A stretch of DNA of 64,000 bases from Flavobacterium enshiense. Its GTDB lineage: Bacteria; Bacteroidota; Bacteroidia; Flavobacteriales; Flavobacteriaceae. Every line of letters begins with the position of its first letter. Position 1 is the stretch's first letter. The notes below the pieces were generated by a model that saw nothing but the letters and a program-made list of their open reading frames with translations, ran no database searches and had not been told where the DNA came from. The translations under genes were made by a program, and so were the position numbers. Of the stretch, positions 43,810 through 53,255 are shown piece by piece. The DNA is taken from NCBI RefSeq assembly GCF_022836875.1, contig NZ_CP090376.1, forward strand, positions 2,046,001-2,110,000. The letters are read 5' to 3'.

Positions 43810-44760
43810 TTGAACGAAAGAACCATCGAATTGACAGACATCACTCCCAAAGAATTTTGGGGTGCTCAAGATGCACATCTTGAAGTAATTAAAAAATTAT
43901 ACCCGAAATTAAAAATTGTAGCCCGGGGCACGCTGGTGAAAGCCTACGGAGAAAAGGAAATTTTGGATGAATTTGAGATACGCTTTAATCGCTTAATCAA
44001 TCATTTTTCGCGTTACAATTCCATTGACGACAATGTAATTGAGCGCATTGTGCAAACGAACAGTCAGGACGAGCAACGTATGGCGGATCATGACAAAATT
44101 CTGGTACATGGATTAGGAGGTAAGTTGATTAAAGCCATGACGCCTAATCAGCAAAAATTAGTTGATTATGTAACCAAAAATGATATGGTATTTGCCGTAG
44201 GTCCTGCCGGAACAGGGAAAACTTACACTGGAGTGGCTTTGGCAGTAAAAGCCTTAAAGGAGAAACAGGTAAAACGAATCATTTTAACGCGTCCTGCCGT
44301 TGAAGCCGGCGAAAATTTAGGTTTCCTTCCCGGTGATATGAAGGAAAAGTTAGATCCGTATATGCAGCCGTTGTATGACGCTCTGCGTGATATGATACCA
44401 CCGCAAACACTGGATGATTATATCATGAAAGGAATTATTCAGATTGCACCGTTGGCATTTATGCGTGGACGTACATTGGATAACGCATTTGTAATTTTAG
44501 ATGAGGCACAAAACACCACGCACTCGCAAATGAAAATGTTTCTTACACGTATGGGTAAGAATGCTAAGTTTATCATTACGGGAGATCCCGGGCAGGTGGA
44601 TTTACCTAGAAGAACAATTTCCGGTTTAAAAGAAGCTTTATTGGTACTGAAAGATATTGAAGGAATCGGAATCATCTATCTTGATGATAAAGATATTGTA
44701 CGCCACCGATTAGTTAAGAAGGTAATTGATGCTTATAAGAGCATTGAAAATAACGATTAA
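43810..44760 (+). CDS. phoH: PhoH-family ATPase
   Basis: 316 aa. Walker A GPAGTGKT (about 137) and Walker B FVILDEAQNTT (about 232) of the PhoH/PhoL superfamily, an ATPase linked to RNA helicase and nuclease systems. The start must be a non-ATG codon: a stop lies 5 codons upstream and only TTG 43810, CTG 43804 or ATC 43798 are available; TTG fits the family N-terminus NERTIELTD. Divergent from the DUF62 gene. Confidence 0.92.
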   Translation: MNERTIELTDITPKEFWGAQDAHLEVIKKLYPKLKIVARGTLVKAYGEKEILDEFEIRFNRLINHFSRYNSIDDNVIERIVQTNSQDEQRMADHDKILVHGLGGKLIKAMTPNQQKLVDYVTKNDMVFAVGPAGTGKTYTGVALAVKALKEKQVKRIILTRPAVEAGENLGFLPGDMKEKLDPYMQPLYDALRDMIPPQTLDDYIMKGIIQIAPLAFMRGRTLDNAFVILDEAQNTTHSQMKMFLTRMGKNAKFIITGDPGQVDLPRRTISGLKEALLVLKDIEGIGIIYLDDKDIVRHRLVKKVIDAYKSIENND

Positions 44761-44810
44761 ATAGAATAAGCTATTAAACGTCCGGACAATTAATAAAAAA
44801 ACCGGAATAT

Positions 44811-44848
44811 AAAAAAACCTACATAACAAAAGTCATGTAGGTTTTTTT
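44811..44848. terminator. Terminator between phoH and the convergent outer-membrane gene
   Basis: AAAAAAACCTACAT and ATGTAGGTTTTTTT form a perfect stem around a 10-base loop; works in both directions. Confidence 0.92.
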
Positions 44849-44863
44849 ATTAGGAGAGATGAA

Positions 44864-45547
44864 TTAATTTCCCACGTTAAATACGAGTCCGCCTCCCAGC
44901 GTAAACTGATAAATAGAAGAATAACTGCTAACACCGGCTCCAGGTCCTCCTGTGCCGATATATACACCGCCACCAACTGATTGTGCTATAGACAACAGTT
45001 GAGCCTGAAGTTTAATACCTACTTTTTCAGTAGCCCAAATAGCTGCACCACCTTTCATTCCCCATGCGAATTTAGTTGTGGAATCTGAATTTCCATTAAT
45101 AGGGTTTTCTAACTTTATGATACCAACACCAGCGCTTAAACCAAAAAAGCCTTCCACTTTCGAGCCTGGTTTTCTGAAACTGCGATTTCCGCCCAACATG
45201 ATGTAGTCTAGCCCTACATCAAAGTTAGCAGTCTCATCAAAAATTCCACCATTGTAGTATTGTGCTGGTACGTTTGTATCCATCATTTGCCAGGATAGCT
45301 CTACAAAAGTCATCGGGGCAGCTTCATACTCGATTCCGACTCCATACAGGAAACCATCTTCTATTTTTCCATTGTAATAATAACCGTAGTCGTAATACGA
45401 ATCAAAACTGTCTTCAAAGGCATATGAGCCATAAAGGTTTAGCCTGATTCCGCCTGAACTGGGAGCACCGCCGCTACTGGTTTGAGCCTGTACAAAAAGT
45501 GAGGAAACCAATAGAAAACCTGTTATTAAGATTGATCTTGTTTTCAT
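44864..45547 (-). CDS. Outer-membrane beta-barrel protein
   Basis: 227 aa. Signal peptide (about 1-21, ILITGFLLVSSLFVQA), then alternating aromatic strands: DYGYYYNGKIEDGF, VELSWQMMD, DYIMLGGNRSF, WGMKGGAAIWA, ending FTLGGGLVFNVGN. Typical of small outer-membrane porin-like barrels. Cargo or role unknown. Confidence 0.75.
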   Translation of the reverse strand: MKTRSILITGFLLVSSLFVQAQTSSGGAPSSGGIRLNLYGSYAFEDSFDSYYDYGYYYNGKIEDGFLYGVGIEYEAAPMTFVELSWQMMDTNVPAQYYNGGIFDETANFDVGLDYIMLGGNRSFRKPGSKVEGFFGLSAGVGIIKLENPINGNSDSTTKFAWGMKGGAAIWATEKVGIKLQAQLLSIAQSVGGGVYIGTGGPGAGVSSYSSIYQFTLGGGLVFNVGN

Positions 45548-45674
45548 GTTTTTTTTGTTTTAAGTTCTTATTTTGGTTTTGGATTAATTTTTTAGCTATT
45601 GTTTCATTTTAACGCAAATTGTTACTAGGCTCTGTGTTTTCTTAAAAAAACGCCTGATTTATGAATGGTAAATA

Positions 45675-46238
45675 TCATTTTTTTGGTTTTGGAGGATAAT
45701 TCTCCAGGATTTTAGCAACCGCTTCAGTTATGTTCTTGTCCGGATTTTTAGAAGGCGAATCTATTTCCTTATTGCCTATGCCTTGCCATATCAGTTGCTT
45801 GTTGGAAGCATCGACAACATCAATAATCAGGGAGCCTTCTTTGTATTCATAAACGTTATATGTGGTTGTGCTGCCTACATATCCGCCTCCCCAATGGTAA
45901 GGGCGATAGTATCCTCCGTAATTGTAATAATCGGTATTAGCCGTAACTGATTTTTTGTCTGTCAAAATAGTAGTGATGTTAACTAAAACATCGGGGTTAT
46001 CTGCTGATACAGTCAAGCCTTTTTTTATCATTTCAGCTTGCACGGCATTAATAATTCGGTTTTTGTTTAATTGGCTTATGGATCCACTTTTGTCCGCCAA
46101 TTCATAAAAAGAAAAGGTTTTGTATTTTGAAAAATCAACCGATTTGTCGTAGTCGGTTTGTACGGTTACTGAGTTGCAGGAAATTAATAATGCAGAGATT
46201 GCCAGAAAAAGTAGTAAGAAATGTCTAATTGTTTTCAT
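45675..46238 (-). CDS. DUF4136 lipoprotein
   Basis: 187 aa. Lipoprotein signal MKTIRHFLLLFLAISALLISC, lipobox Cys21, then the DUF4136 pattern: VQTDYDKSVDFSKYKTFSFY, KGLTVSADNPDVLVNI, and GSLIIDVVDASNKQLIWQG. These lipoproteins are abundant in Bacteroidota envelopes; function unknown. Confidence 0.9.
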   Translation of the reverse strand: MKTIRHFLLLFLAISALLISCNSVTVQTDYDKSVDFSKYKTFSFYELADKSGSISQLNKNRIINAVQAEMIKKGLTVSADNPDVLVNITTILTDKKSVTANTDYYNYGGYYRPYHWGGGYVGSTTTYNVYEYKEGSLIIDVVDASNKQLIWQGIGNKEIDSPSKNPDKNITEAVAKILENYPPKPKK

Positions 46239-46598
46239 TGAATTGAAATTTAGTTTATTCCATTTACTGTGTTCTTTGCTACTTTTAGTTTTTAACCCTA
46301 TGAATTAGTTTTTGTAGCAAATTTTGTATGTAAATATAGGTATAATCGTTTGATTTAATTTGTTATTTTAACTGTATTATCGATGTTCTTACAAATAAAT
46401 ACGACGTAAAATGATTAAATGATAATTAATCAAAGGATTTTATGTGTAAAGTTTATATATTGTATAATATTGATTTGGAACATGAAATTGAAAAATGTCT
46501 ATTTATATTTATAAAAAACTTAAAATATTGATTAGGAGATGCTAATCGTAAACATATCGGAAAATTCAGTAAATTAGTTGTGCTTAAACATCGCCAAT
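46239..46598. other. AT-rich intergenic region with divergent promoters
   Basis: 360 bases, very AT-rich (runs of A and T, no ORF). It should hold the promoters for the DUF4136 lipoprotein and the surface-antigen-like gene, but I cannot fix a box with confidence. Confidence 0.4.
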
Positions 46599-47729
46599 AT
46601 GAAAAAGATTCTCTTTGCTTCAATTTTAGGTTTGTTTACAATTTGTGTTCATAGTCAGCAAAAAATCTCATTGAAGGATTCATTAGATCAAAAACTCGAT
46701 TTAAGTGATTGGGTATTAGAAGCTAATGGGTTTATTCCTGTTCCCATGCTTATTACTGAGCCTGCTTTGGGAGGAATAGGAGGAGCTTTATTCGGAGTAT
46801 TTGTGGATAAGAATACACCCTATACCGATACGATAAACGGTAATATTGTTAAGTCCAGGGTGAAACCTAATATTTATGGTGCAGGTGGAGCTTATACGGC
46901 AAACGGTACCTGGTTTGTTGGAGGAATGATGATGGGGGTAATAAAGAAATGGAGAGCCAATTATCGAATCGGGACTGCTTACGCTGATGTGAATCTGAAA
47001 TTCTATAGAGAAACAGAATTGGCAGGGGAGAAGTCATTTGAATTCAATCTAAGAAGTTTTCCGATTAATGGGCATTTAATCAAACAATTTGGACGAAGCG
47101 ATTGGTTTGCGGGATTGAGTTATTTATTTCTGAATACCGAATTAGCAAGAACCAATGCGGAATTTCATACGCCAAAAGAGATTAAAAGCATAGTCAGCCG
47201 TTTGGGGATTTTGGTGGATTATGACGGTAGGGATAATATTTTTACACCTGATAAAGGTTTTCGTTGGAATACTCTGGTTGCCGCCTCATCTGATGTTATA
47301 GGCAGTGATTATAATTATGAATCGGTTAATTCGGCTTTAATAGGCTATGTACCGATTACTCCTAAACTGATATCCGGTTACCGGGTGGAATATCAGCAGG
47401 TTTTTGGGGATTTTCCATTCTATATTAAACCTTATATTAACATGAGAGGCATTCCTGCTGTCCGTTATCAGGGGGAAGTTACTACGCTGGCAGAAACGGA
47501 ATGGCGTTGGGACGTTGTTCCCCGGTATAGTATTGTTGGTTTTGTTGGTACAGCCAAAGCACTGGAAAATTGGTCCGACTTTGATAATTCGCCTTGGAGG
47601 GTTTCCGGAGGTCTAGGTGGCAGATACCTGATTGCCCGAAAGCTTAAACTCCGAATGGGATTGGATGTTGCTCATGGTCCAGAAAGCTGGGGTTACTATA
47701 TCGTGCTGGGATCCAATTGGATGCGGTAA
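46599..47729 (+). CDS. BamA/TamA-like outer-membrane surface-antigen protein
   Basis: 376 aa from ATG 46599 (MKKILFASILGLFTICVHSQ signal peptide). The sequence is a bacterial surface antigen (Omp85-like) barrel without N-terminal POTRA repeats: GRDNIFTPDKGFRWNT, ISGYRVEYQQVFGDFPFYI, RYLIARKLKLRMGLDVAHG, with the final WMR. Probable outer-membrane pore or carrier; no partner nearby. Confidence 0.85.
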   Translation: MKKILFASILGLFTICVHSQQKISLKDSLDQKLDLSDWVLEANGFIPVPMLITEPALGGIGGALFGVFVDKNTPYTDTINGNIVKSRVKPNIYGAGGAYTANGTWFVGGMMMGVIKKWRANYRIGTAYADVNLKFYRETELAGEKSFEFNLRSFPINGHLIKQFGRSDWFAGLSYLFLNTELARTNAEFHTPKEIKSIVSRLGILVDYDGRDNIFTPDKGFRWNTLVAASSDVIGSDYNYESVNSALIGYVPITPKLISGYRVEYQQVFGDFPFYIKPYINMRGIPAVRYQGEVTTLAETEWRWDVVPRYSIVGFVGTAKALENWSDFDNSPWRVSGGLGGRYLIARKLKLRMGLDVAHGPESWGYYIVLGSNWMR

Positions 47730-47827
47730 TGAATAGGATTTTAATTTACGGATTATTTGTTCCATTCCTCTCTTTCATTCCGGCACTCGACATGTATGTT
47801 TTTATGCAGAAGTATCTGTTGGTTTCT

Positions 47828-50245
47828 TTAGGTTTTGGATGGTATTTTCAATCGCAATAGTGAATATAAAGAAACCGCATAAGCAAAAGAGGCAAGTATT
47901 ATGACCATCGTAAAACCTGATTCTATGGCTATTAAAGCTGCCAGGGAAGCACTGATTACAGACATGCATCCGTTAACTCCCCAGGCCCATGGGACATTTT
48001 TTTCTTCAATTTGAGACAGTAATTTCAAACCAATGGGGAAAGGGAAACCCATTATAAAAGAGGGGATTATAACCAAAGTTATTAATACTGATATTCTTTG
48101 AAAAGCAGGCAGCCCTAAAATATTTTCAAGCAATGAGGGAAGAAAAAATGAATAGAGTAACAGCAGTAACGCGATCATTAATAAGATTAACTTTAAAGTA
48201 TGACGGTTTATAGGGAAATATGATGAAATCAAACTACCGATTCCTGAACCTAACATCATAATTCCAATAACCAACGTGGCTGCATATACTGGATTGCCCA
48301 GAAACAATATGAATTTTTGCATAAAAACAATTTCGAGAAACATATATCCTATACCAATGCAACTGAAATATAAAAATGTCCAATTCCTGCTTTTGCCTTT
48401 CCATCCAATTTTAAACAGCGGTAAAATAATAAGCAATATTGCCAGTAGCGAAATCTGAATAACAGTCAAAACTAATATAATAAATCCCAGTTCTATAAAC
48501 GGAACAGACTCCGATCCAAACAGTGCGGAAAGTTTGGGTAAACTTTTTAAGCGAAGAAACTGTGAAAAATAAGGTTTGTTGTCTGTTGCGGGTTGCAGTT
48601 GAAAATCATATTCTTTGTAAAATTCCTCTCTCTTTACCTTATCTGATAAAATTTGATCAATGAATTTAAAAAAGGTAGGGTCGCTCATGCCATTGTACTG
48701 CATACGCTCATCTGTGGAAATGTCCGGGAGCAGAACCGGATCGAAATAATAACGGTCGCAAAATTTTCTGATCCTGCCAATTTCAATATCTGTTAGGGAG
48801 GATTTTTTTAAAATAAAAGTGATGGTTCCCCAATTTCTCACGGCAGCTAAATGCATTTCAGGATTGGCAATTTTGATTTCATCCATCACTTCAGCAATTG
48901 TTGACGCAATTTTTAACGGGTTTCGGTAAGGATAGTCCATCCATGATGTTACACATACCATTCCGTCAGTATCAAGCAAATTCCACATCTGCAAAAAAGC
49001 CTCTTTGGTCAGAATATATTCTTCCCGTGTGGCATGCAAGCCCGACGTTCCACCGAAGTCACCAATAATCGGAAGCTGAATAAGATTGTATTTATTTTTT
49101 GTGAAAGTCAAAAATGTACGCGGCTCAACGGTATGCAGGTGTACGGCAGGATGAAAAAACAGAGAATCATTATCTGAAGCAAGTTCATGCTTTAAAAGAC
49201 CAGCGATTGCCGAGTGAGGTTCGACTGCGTCAATGAAAGAGGCATTCCTGCTGATTGCGTGAGAAACAAACATACCTGTGCCTGAATGAAGTGTCAACAC
49301 ATTATTTAATTTCTTTAATTCATAAGGAAGGGCATTGGTAGTATAGTCAAGAAGATGAAAAGTATCTTTTACACTCCATGAAATTAACGGCCCATACCAG
49401 TCGCCATTATTAAAGACTGCCTTTTTAACAGGGACTTCCCCTGTAAAGGAAAGACTTAATCCGGGTGCATAACGTAAAGCATCTGCGGATACCACCTGAA
49501 CCAATCCATAAGGACTGGCTTTTTCCAATAAAACAGTTGCATTCGGCAAATTGAGTGTGCGGCTCAGGCTTTTGTATTCAGATGCGACAAGGGTTACAGG
49601 ATATAAAATCCTATAAGAACATATTGCAGTTGCTGCTGCTGCAAAAACAATCAACAGTTTGTGACTATCCTTTGAAAATAAAATTATTCCTGAAACTATT
49701 GCTATTATTGAAACAACAGCCGGTAATGAAGCCGGTACAAAATACCAGGCAAGCAGGGCTGCAATAACTGCCCCAATACCCGATCCGATAAGATTGGAAA
49801 AATAAAACTTTCCTATTTGAGAAACCTTACCTATAAAAATAATTCCAAGTGCTAATGCACCGCAGAAAAAGGGAAGGAAATATAATAGGTAATTAATTAC
49901 CAGAGCAAACCATTGCTTGCGTTCCGCGAATAAAAGATAGGAATCAAATCGCACCAAGTCACTATTACCAACCCATAATGGTAAAAGCATTAGTACCCCG
50001 CTGAGAATCATAAGAAATGGCAGTAGCGTTTTGCTTTGACGAAGCAGTACATCGCGTTTTAATGAAAGAAAAGTACCTGAAGCACCAAATCCCAGTAATG
50101 CTATAGAAATAACCATATATGCATAATGATGCCATTGTGTGAACGATAACACCTGTATGATGGCAATCTGGTATGCAATCAGAGCAATCGATAGCAACCC
50201 CGTGGCTGCAAGAAGGCGGCTGGGATAGTTGAACATTTCTTTCAT
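47828..50245 (-). CDS. Membrane protein with spermidine-synthase-like domain
   Basis: 805 aa. Six or seven membrane helices (1-230), a soluble SAM-binding-like domain (about 330-470, LTLHSGTGMFVSHAISR, DAVEPHSAIAGLLKHEL), and a second set of about seven membrane helices (570-800). This is the fused spermidine synthase-like/major facilitator-like architecture of uncharacterised membrane proteins; polyamine synthesis is unproven and the polyamine-site residues are not obvious. It directly follows pcm (stop and start adjacent). Confidence 0.75.
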   Translation of the reverse strand: MKEMFNYPSRLLAATGLLSIALIAYQIAIIQVLSFTQWHHYAYMVISIALLGFGASGTFLSLKRDVLLRQSKTLLPFLMILSGVLMLLPLWVGNSDLVRFDSYLLFAERKQWFALVINYLLYFLPFFCGALALGIIFIGKVSQIGKFYFSNLIGSGIGAVIAALLAWYFVPASLPAVVSIIAIVSGIILFSKDSHKLLIVFAAAATAICSYRILYPVTLVASEYKSLSRTLNLPNATVLLEKASPYGLVQVVSADALRYAPGLSLSFTGEVPVKKAVFNNGDWYGPLISWSVKDTFHLLDYTTNALPYELKKLNNVLTLHSGTGMFVSHAISRNASFIDAVEPHSAIAGLLKHELASDNDSLFFHPAVHLHTVEPRTFLTFTKNKYNLIQLPIIGDFGGTSGLHATREEYILTKEAFLQMWNLLDTDGMVCVTSWMDYPYRNPLKIASTIAEVMDEIKIANPEMHLAAVRNWGTITFILKKSSLTDIEIGRIRKFCDRYYFDPVLLPDISTDERMQYNGMSDPTFFKFIDQILSDKVKREEFYKEYDFQLQPATDNKPYFSQFLRLKSLPKLSALFGSESVPFIELGFIILVLTVIQISLLAILLIILPLFKIGWKGKSRNWTFLYFSCIGIGYMFLEIVFMQKFILFLGNPVYAATLVIGIMMLGSGIGSLISSYFPINRHTLKLILLMIALLLLLYSFFLPSLLENILGLPAFQRISVLITLVIIPSFIMGFPFPIGLKLLSQIEEKNVPWAWGVNGCMSVISASLAALIAIESGFTMVIILASFAYAVSLYSLLRLKIPSKT

Positions 50246-50929
50246 TTATTTTCTTGTAAAAGGAACAAACCGCACAGGCATCTTTGCCGATGTCCGAATC
50301 TTTCCCTTGGACTTTTCTATTAACATAAGTTCCTGAACCATAAAAGGCGATCCTACCGGAATAATCATTTTCCCTCCTTCTTTGAGCTGTTCAATTAATG
50401 GTGGCGGAATATGTTCTGCAGCAGCTGTAACAACAATGGCATCATAAGGAGCATGTTCTTTCCAGCCATAATATCCGTCAGCGGTTTTAACATGCACATT
50501 TTTATAGTTCAAATTGGAAAGACGGCTGGCCGCCTGTTTGCTCAATTCATCAACAATCTCAACGGTGTAAACTTTACTTACAATTTCAGACAGTACTGCT
50601 GCCTGATAGCCTGATCCCGTGCCAATTTCAAGCACGCGGTGAGCAGGTTTCGGATTTATTATTTCTGTCATATACGCAACTATATATGGTTGGGATATGG
50701 TTTGACCATAACCAATAGGTAATGGACCATCTCCATAAGCATCCGAAACTTTATCAGATGGAACAAAGCGATGGCGTGGTACTTTTCGCATTGCATCAAG
50801 CACTGCAGCATCTTTTACGCCCCTGTTTTGTATCTGATTCTTCACCATTTCTCCACGTTTCTTTGAAAAATTGTCTGTCTGGGTCGAAAACAACGCTCCT
50901 ATTAGTAATAAAAATAATGCAGACTTCAT
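50246..50929 (-). CDS. pcm: Protein-L-isoaspartate O-methyltransferase with N-terminal signal peptide
   Basis: 227 aa. The catalytic domain is typical: QIQNRGVKDAAVLDAMRKVPRHRFVP, GDGPLPIGYGQTISQPYIVA (Ser/Thr of the substrate loop), and the SAM motif VLEIGTGSGYQ. It repairs isoaspartyl residues. Residues 1-17 (KSALFLLLIGALFSTQT) look like a signal peptide, so the enzyme may act in the periplasm, which is odd because SAM is cytoplasmic. Adjacent to the membrane spermidine-synthase-like gene. Confidence 0.92.
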   Translation of the reverse strand: MKSALFLLLIGALFSTQTDNFSKKRGEMVKNQIQNRGVKDAAVLDAMRKVPRHRFVPSDKVSDAYGDGPLPIGYGQTISQPYIVAYMTEIINPKPAHRVLEIGTGSGYQAAVLSEIVSKVYTVEIVDELSKQAASRLSNLNYKNVHVKTADGYYGWKEHAPYDAIVVTAAAEHIPPPLIEQLKEGGKMIIPVGSPFMVQELMLIEKSKGKIRTSAKMPVRFVPFTRK

Positions 50930-51294
50930 GACTAAGTGGTTTAAATAATAATCATTTCAAAAATTGCTTTCCTATCAAAGTTAGTGATTTCAGAAATAAT
51001 TTCGGGTCCTATTTTGTCTAAATAACTGACTGTATTTCAGTTTTTTAAATTAAATTATGTTGAGTTTTTATAGAGTAAAGTCCTTTGTGCGCTTTAAATA
51101 AGTTTCATAGCGCTCGAGTATTCCTGGAGAGTATTAAAAGCCAACCATATCTTTAATTTTTGTATTATGGTCTTCAAAAATTGGAACAAGCATGTGTTCA
51201 CTTTCATTCCAAAATTGTGAATATCTATTTTGTGAGAGATGAAATTTTTTGCTCTTAAAATTTATCTTTGACACCCATTAAAAAAAATAAAAAG
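50930..51294. other. Intergenic region before the DUF4494 gene
   Basis: 365 bases, AT-rich, no coding frame. It carries the promoters of pcm and of the DUF4494 gene; I see no hairpin or repeat of note. Confidence 0.4.
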
Positions 51295-51846
51295 ATGAGC
51301 ACAATTTGGTATGAATGCAAGGTAAAATACAGAAAGACAGATGAAAATGGAGTACAAAAAGTCACTACAGAACCTTACTTGGTAGATGCTTTATCTTATA
51401 CAGAAGCAGAAACAAGAATCAATCAGGAGATGTCAGCTTATGTTAGTGAAGAGTTTAAAATCACGAATATAAAAGTGGCTAATTATTCAGAAATACATCC
51501 TTTCGAAAATACAGACAGATGGTTTAAGTCAAAAGTTTCCTTGCTGGCTTATGATGAAGAAAGCGGGAAAGAACGAAAAACAAATCTGTATTTACTGGTG
51601 CAGGCCAATGATATTAAAGAAGCTTTCGATAATACTACTTATGCAATGAAAAACACCATGGGGGAGTATACGATACCGGCTATTTCGGAATCTCCGATTT
51701 TAGATGTTTTTCCTTATTTCAGCGGGGAAGAAGGAAGTCTTGAACAATTGGAGAAATTTAATGCTGTCAAAGCATCTAAATTGGAAAGAGGGAATGGAGT
51801 GGAAATTTTGGATCCTATGGAATTTGAAATTGCGGTAGAAGACTAA
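51295..51846 (+). CDS. DUF4494 family protein
   Basis: 183 aa from ATG 51295. STIWYECKVKYRKTDENGVQ, VTEPYLVDALSYTEAETRI (VTTEPYLVDA) and the acidic centre match DUF4494, a family confined to Bacteroidota. No known function; soluble, acidic. An upstream non-ATG extension is unlikely. Confidence 0.85.
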   Translation: MSTIWYECKVKYRKTDENGVQKVTTEPYLVDALSYTEAETRINQEMSAYVSEEFKITNIKVANYSEIHPFENTDRWFKSKVSLLAYDEESGKERKTNLYLLVQANDIKEAFDNTTYAMKNTMGEYTIPAISESPILDVFPYFSGEEGSLEQLEKFNAVKASKLERGNGVEILDPMEFEIAVED

Positions 51847-51918
51847 AGAAATGATGTTATTCATGGCCCTGAAAGTCGGGGCCATTATCTTGTATTGGAT
51901 TCGATTGAGTTAGATAAT

Positions 51919-51954
51919 GAAATTCGAATTGAAATTCGAATTGAAATTTGAATA
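51919..51954. repeat. 12-bp tandem repeat
   Basis: GAAATTCGAATT twice, then GAAATTTGAATA. Each unit contains AATTCGAATT, a palindrome. Lies between a gene end and the convergent sulfatase-modifying gene. Confidence 0.7.
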
Positions 51955-51984
51955 GGCTCTTGAAAAATAGGATGCAAATATTAT

Positions 51985-53124
51985 TTACTTGCTTTTGACA
52001 CATCTAAAACCTAAATGGTTTGCAGCTGAGCGCACTTCGCCTTTCCCTCTTGTTCCTACCATGTAACGGGTACAATATTGGTCGGTACATAAAAATGATC
52101 CGCCACGATGCACTTTTTTCTTTTGATCCGGTTCAGAAGGATCATTGCTGGCGATGGGCCCTTGAGGATTTTTTGATACTTTTTCTTTTGTGCTCAGGTA
52201 TTGATAATAGTCGTTACTGTACCAGTCATTTGTCCATTCCCAAACATTTCCGGCCATGTCGTATAAGCCGTATGTATTTGGTGTAAATTGTGCAGTTGGA
52301 GCGATTCCTTTAAAACCATCTTCTCCGGTATCACCTTCTTTAACCGGAAAACGACCTTGGTATATGTTGGCTTGAAACTTTCCGTTTGGTTTCAGTGTAT
52401 TTCCCCAAGTATATAAGTTGCCGGTTTTTCCACCTCTGGCGGCAAATTCCCATTCTGCTTCTGTTGGCAGTCTTTTACCTGCCCATGTAGCATATGCCAA
52501 TGCATCTTCATAAGCTATGTGAACAACAGGATATTTCTCTCTTCCTTTTATAGAGCTTCCCGGGCCTTCAGGGTGTTTCCAGTCGGCTTTGCCAACATAA
52601 CTCCACCATTGAAGGAAATTATCTAGATTTACTGCGGTAGGTGTCGGAGTAAAAACAACAGAACCTGTAATTAAATCTTCCTCGGCAGCGGTAGGAAATT
52701 CTTCTTTGGTTGGTTTTTGTTCTGCTACGGTGACATAGCCGGTTGCTTTTACAAATTTTTCATATTCTTCATTAGTAACTTCGGTTTTGTCCATGTAAAA
52801 TCCGTCGATATATACCCGATGTATTGGTGAAGCATCTTTTGTAACTCCCTTTAAACTGCATAAACTTTCATCTTCAATATTACTGCCCATTGAGAATTCG
52901 CCTCCAGGTATCCATACCATTCCTTTCGGAGTTTTATTTGTGGAAGGAATGTATTTATTTTCGATTGTTGGCTCAAATAATGATGTTCTCAAAGTTGTTG
53001 GGTTTTCTGTACAATTCATTTCACCCATTTTATCTTTTGGAACAGTAAATTTAGTATAACCGCAAAGGATAGAGATAATTGAGATGCTGAGTATTGCAAA
53101 AATCAAATAAGTCTTATTTTTCAT
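51985..53124 (-). CDS. Formylglycine-generating enzyme-like protein (SUMF1/FGE family)
   Basis: 379 aa. A signal peptide (about 1-22) is followed by an FGE-sulfatase domain: WIPGGEFSMGS, EWTNDWYS, and RLPTEAEWEFAARGG. The catalytic cysteine pair of FGE is kept: in GGSFLCTDQYC the cysteines (C346, C351) have the spacing CxxxxC of true FGEs, followed by LGFRC. Many SUMF1-family members lack these cysteines, so this one probably does oxidise Cys or Ser in a partner sulfatase. Exported, perhaps to the periplasm; no sulfatase gene is in the window. Confidence 0.85.
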   Translation of the reverse strand: MKNKTYLIFAILSISIISILCGYTKFTVPKDKMGEMNCTENPTTLRTSLFEPTIENKYIPSTNKTPKGMVWIPGGEFSMGSNIEDESLCSLKGVTKDASPIHRVYIDGFYMDKTEVTNEEYEKFVKATGYVTVAEQKPTKEEFPTAAEEDLITGSVVFTPTPTAVNLDNFLQWWSYVGKADWKHPEGPGSSIKGREKYPVVHIAYEDALAYATWAGKRLPTEAEWEFAARGGKTGNLYTWGNTLKPNGKFQANIYQGRFPVKEGDTGEDGFKGIAPTAQFTPNTYGLYDMAGNVWEWTNDWYSNDYYQYLSTKEKVSKNPQGPIASNDPSEPDQKKKVHRGGSFLCTDQYCTRYMVGTRGKGEVRSAANHLGFRCVKSK

Positions 53125-53255
53125 AATCTCCAATTTTATTTGAATGTAATTGACAGTCAGTACTTAAAAAGGAATTTAAAGTTAAGAAAAATACACTTAA
53201 TCAGTAGTAAGTGATTACTCAGATTGCGAAAAATAATATTTTAGGACTATGCTGC

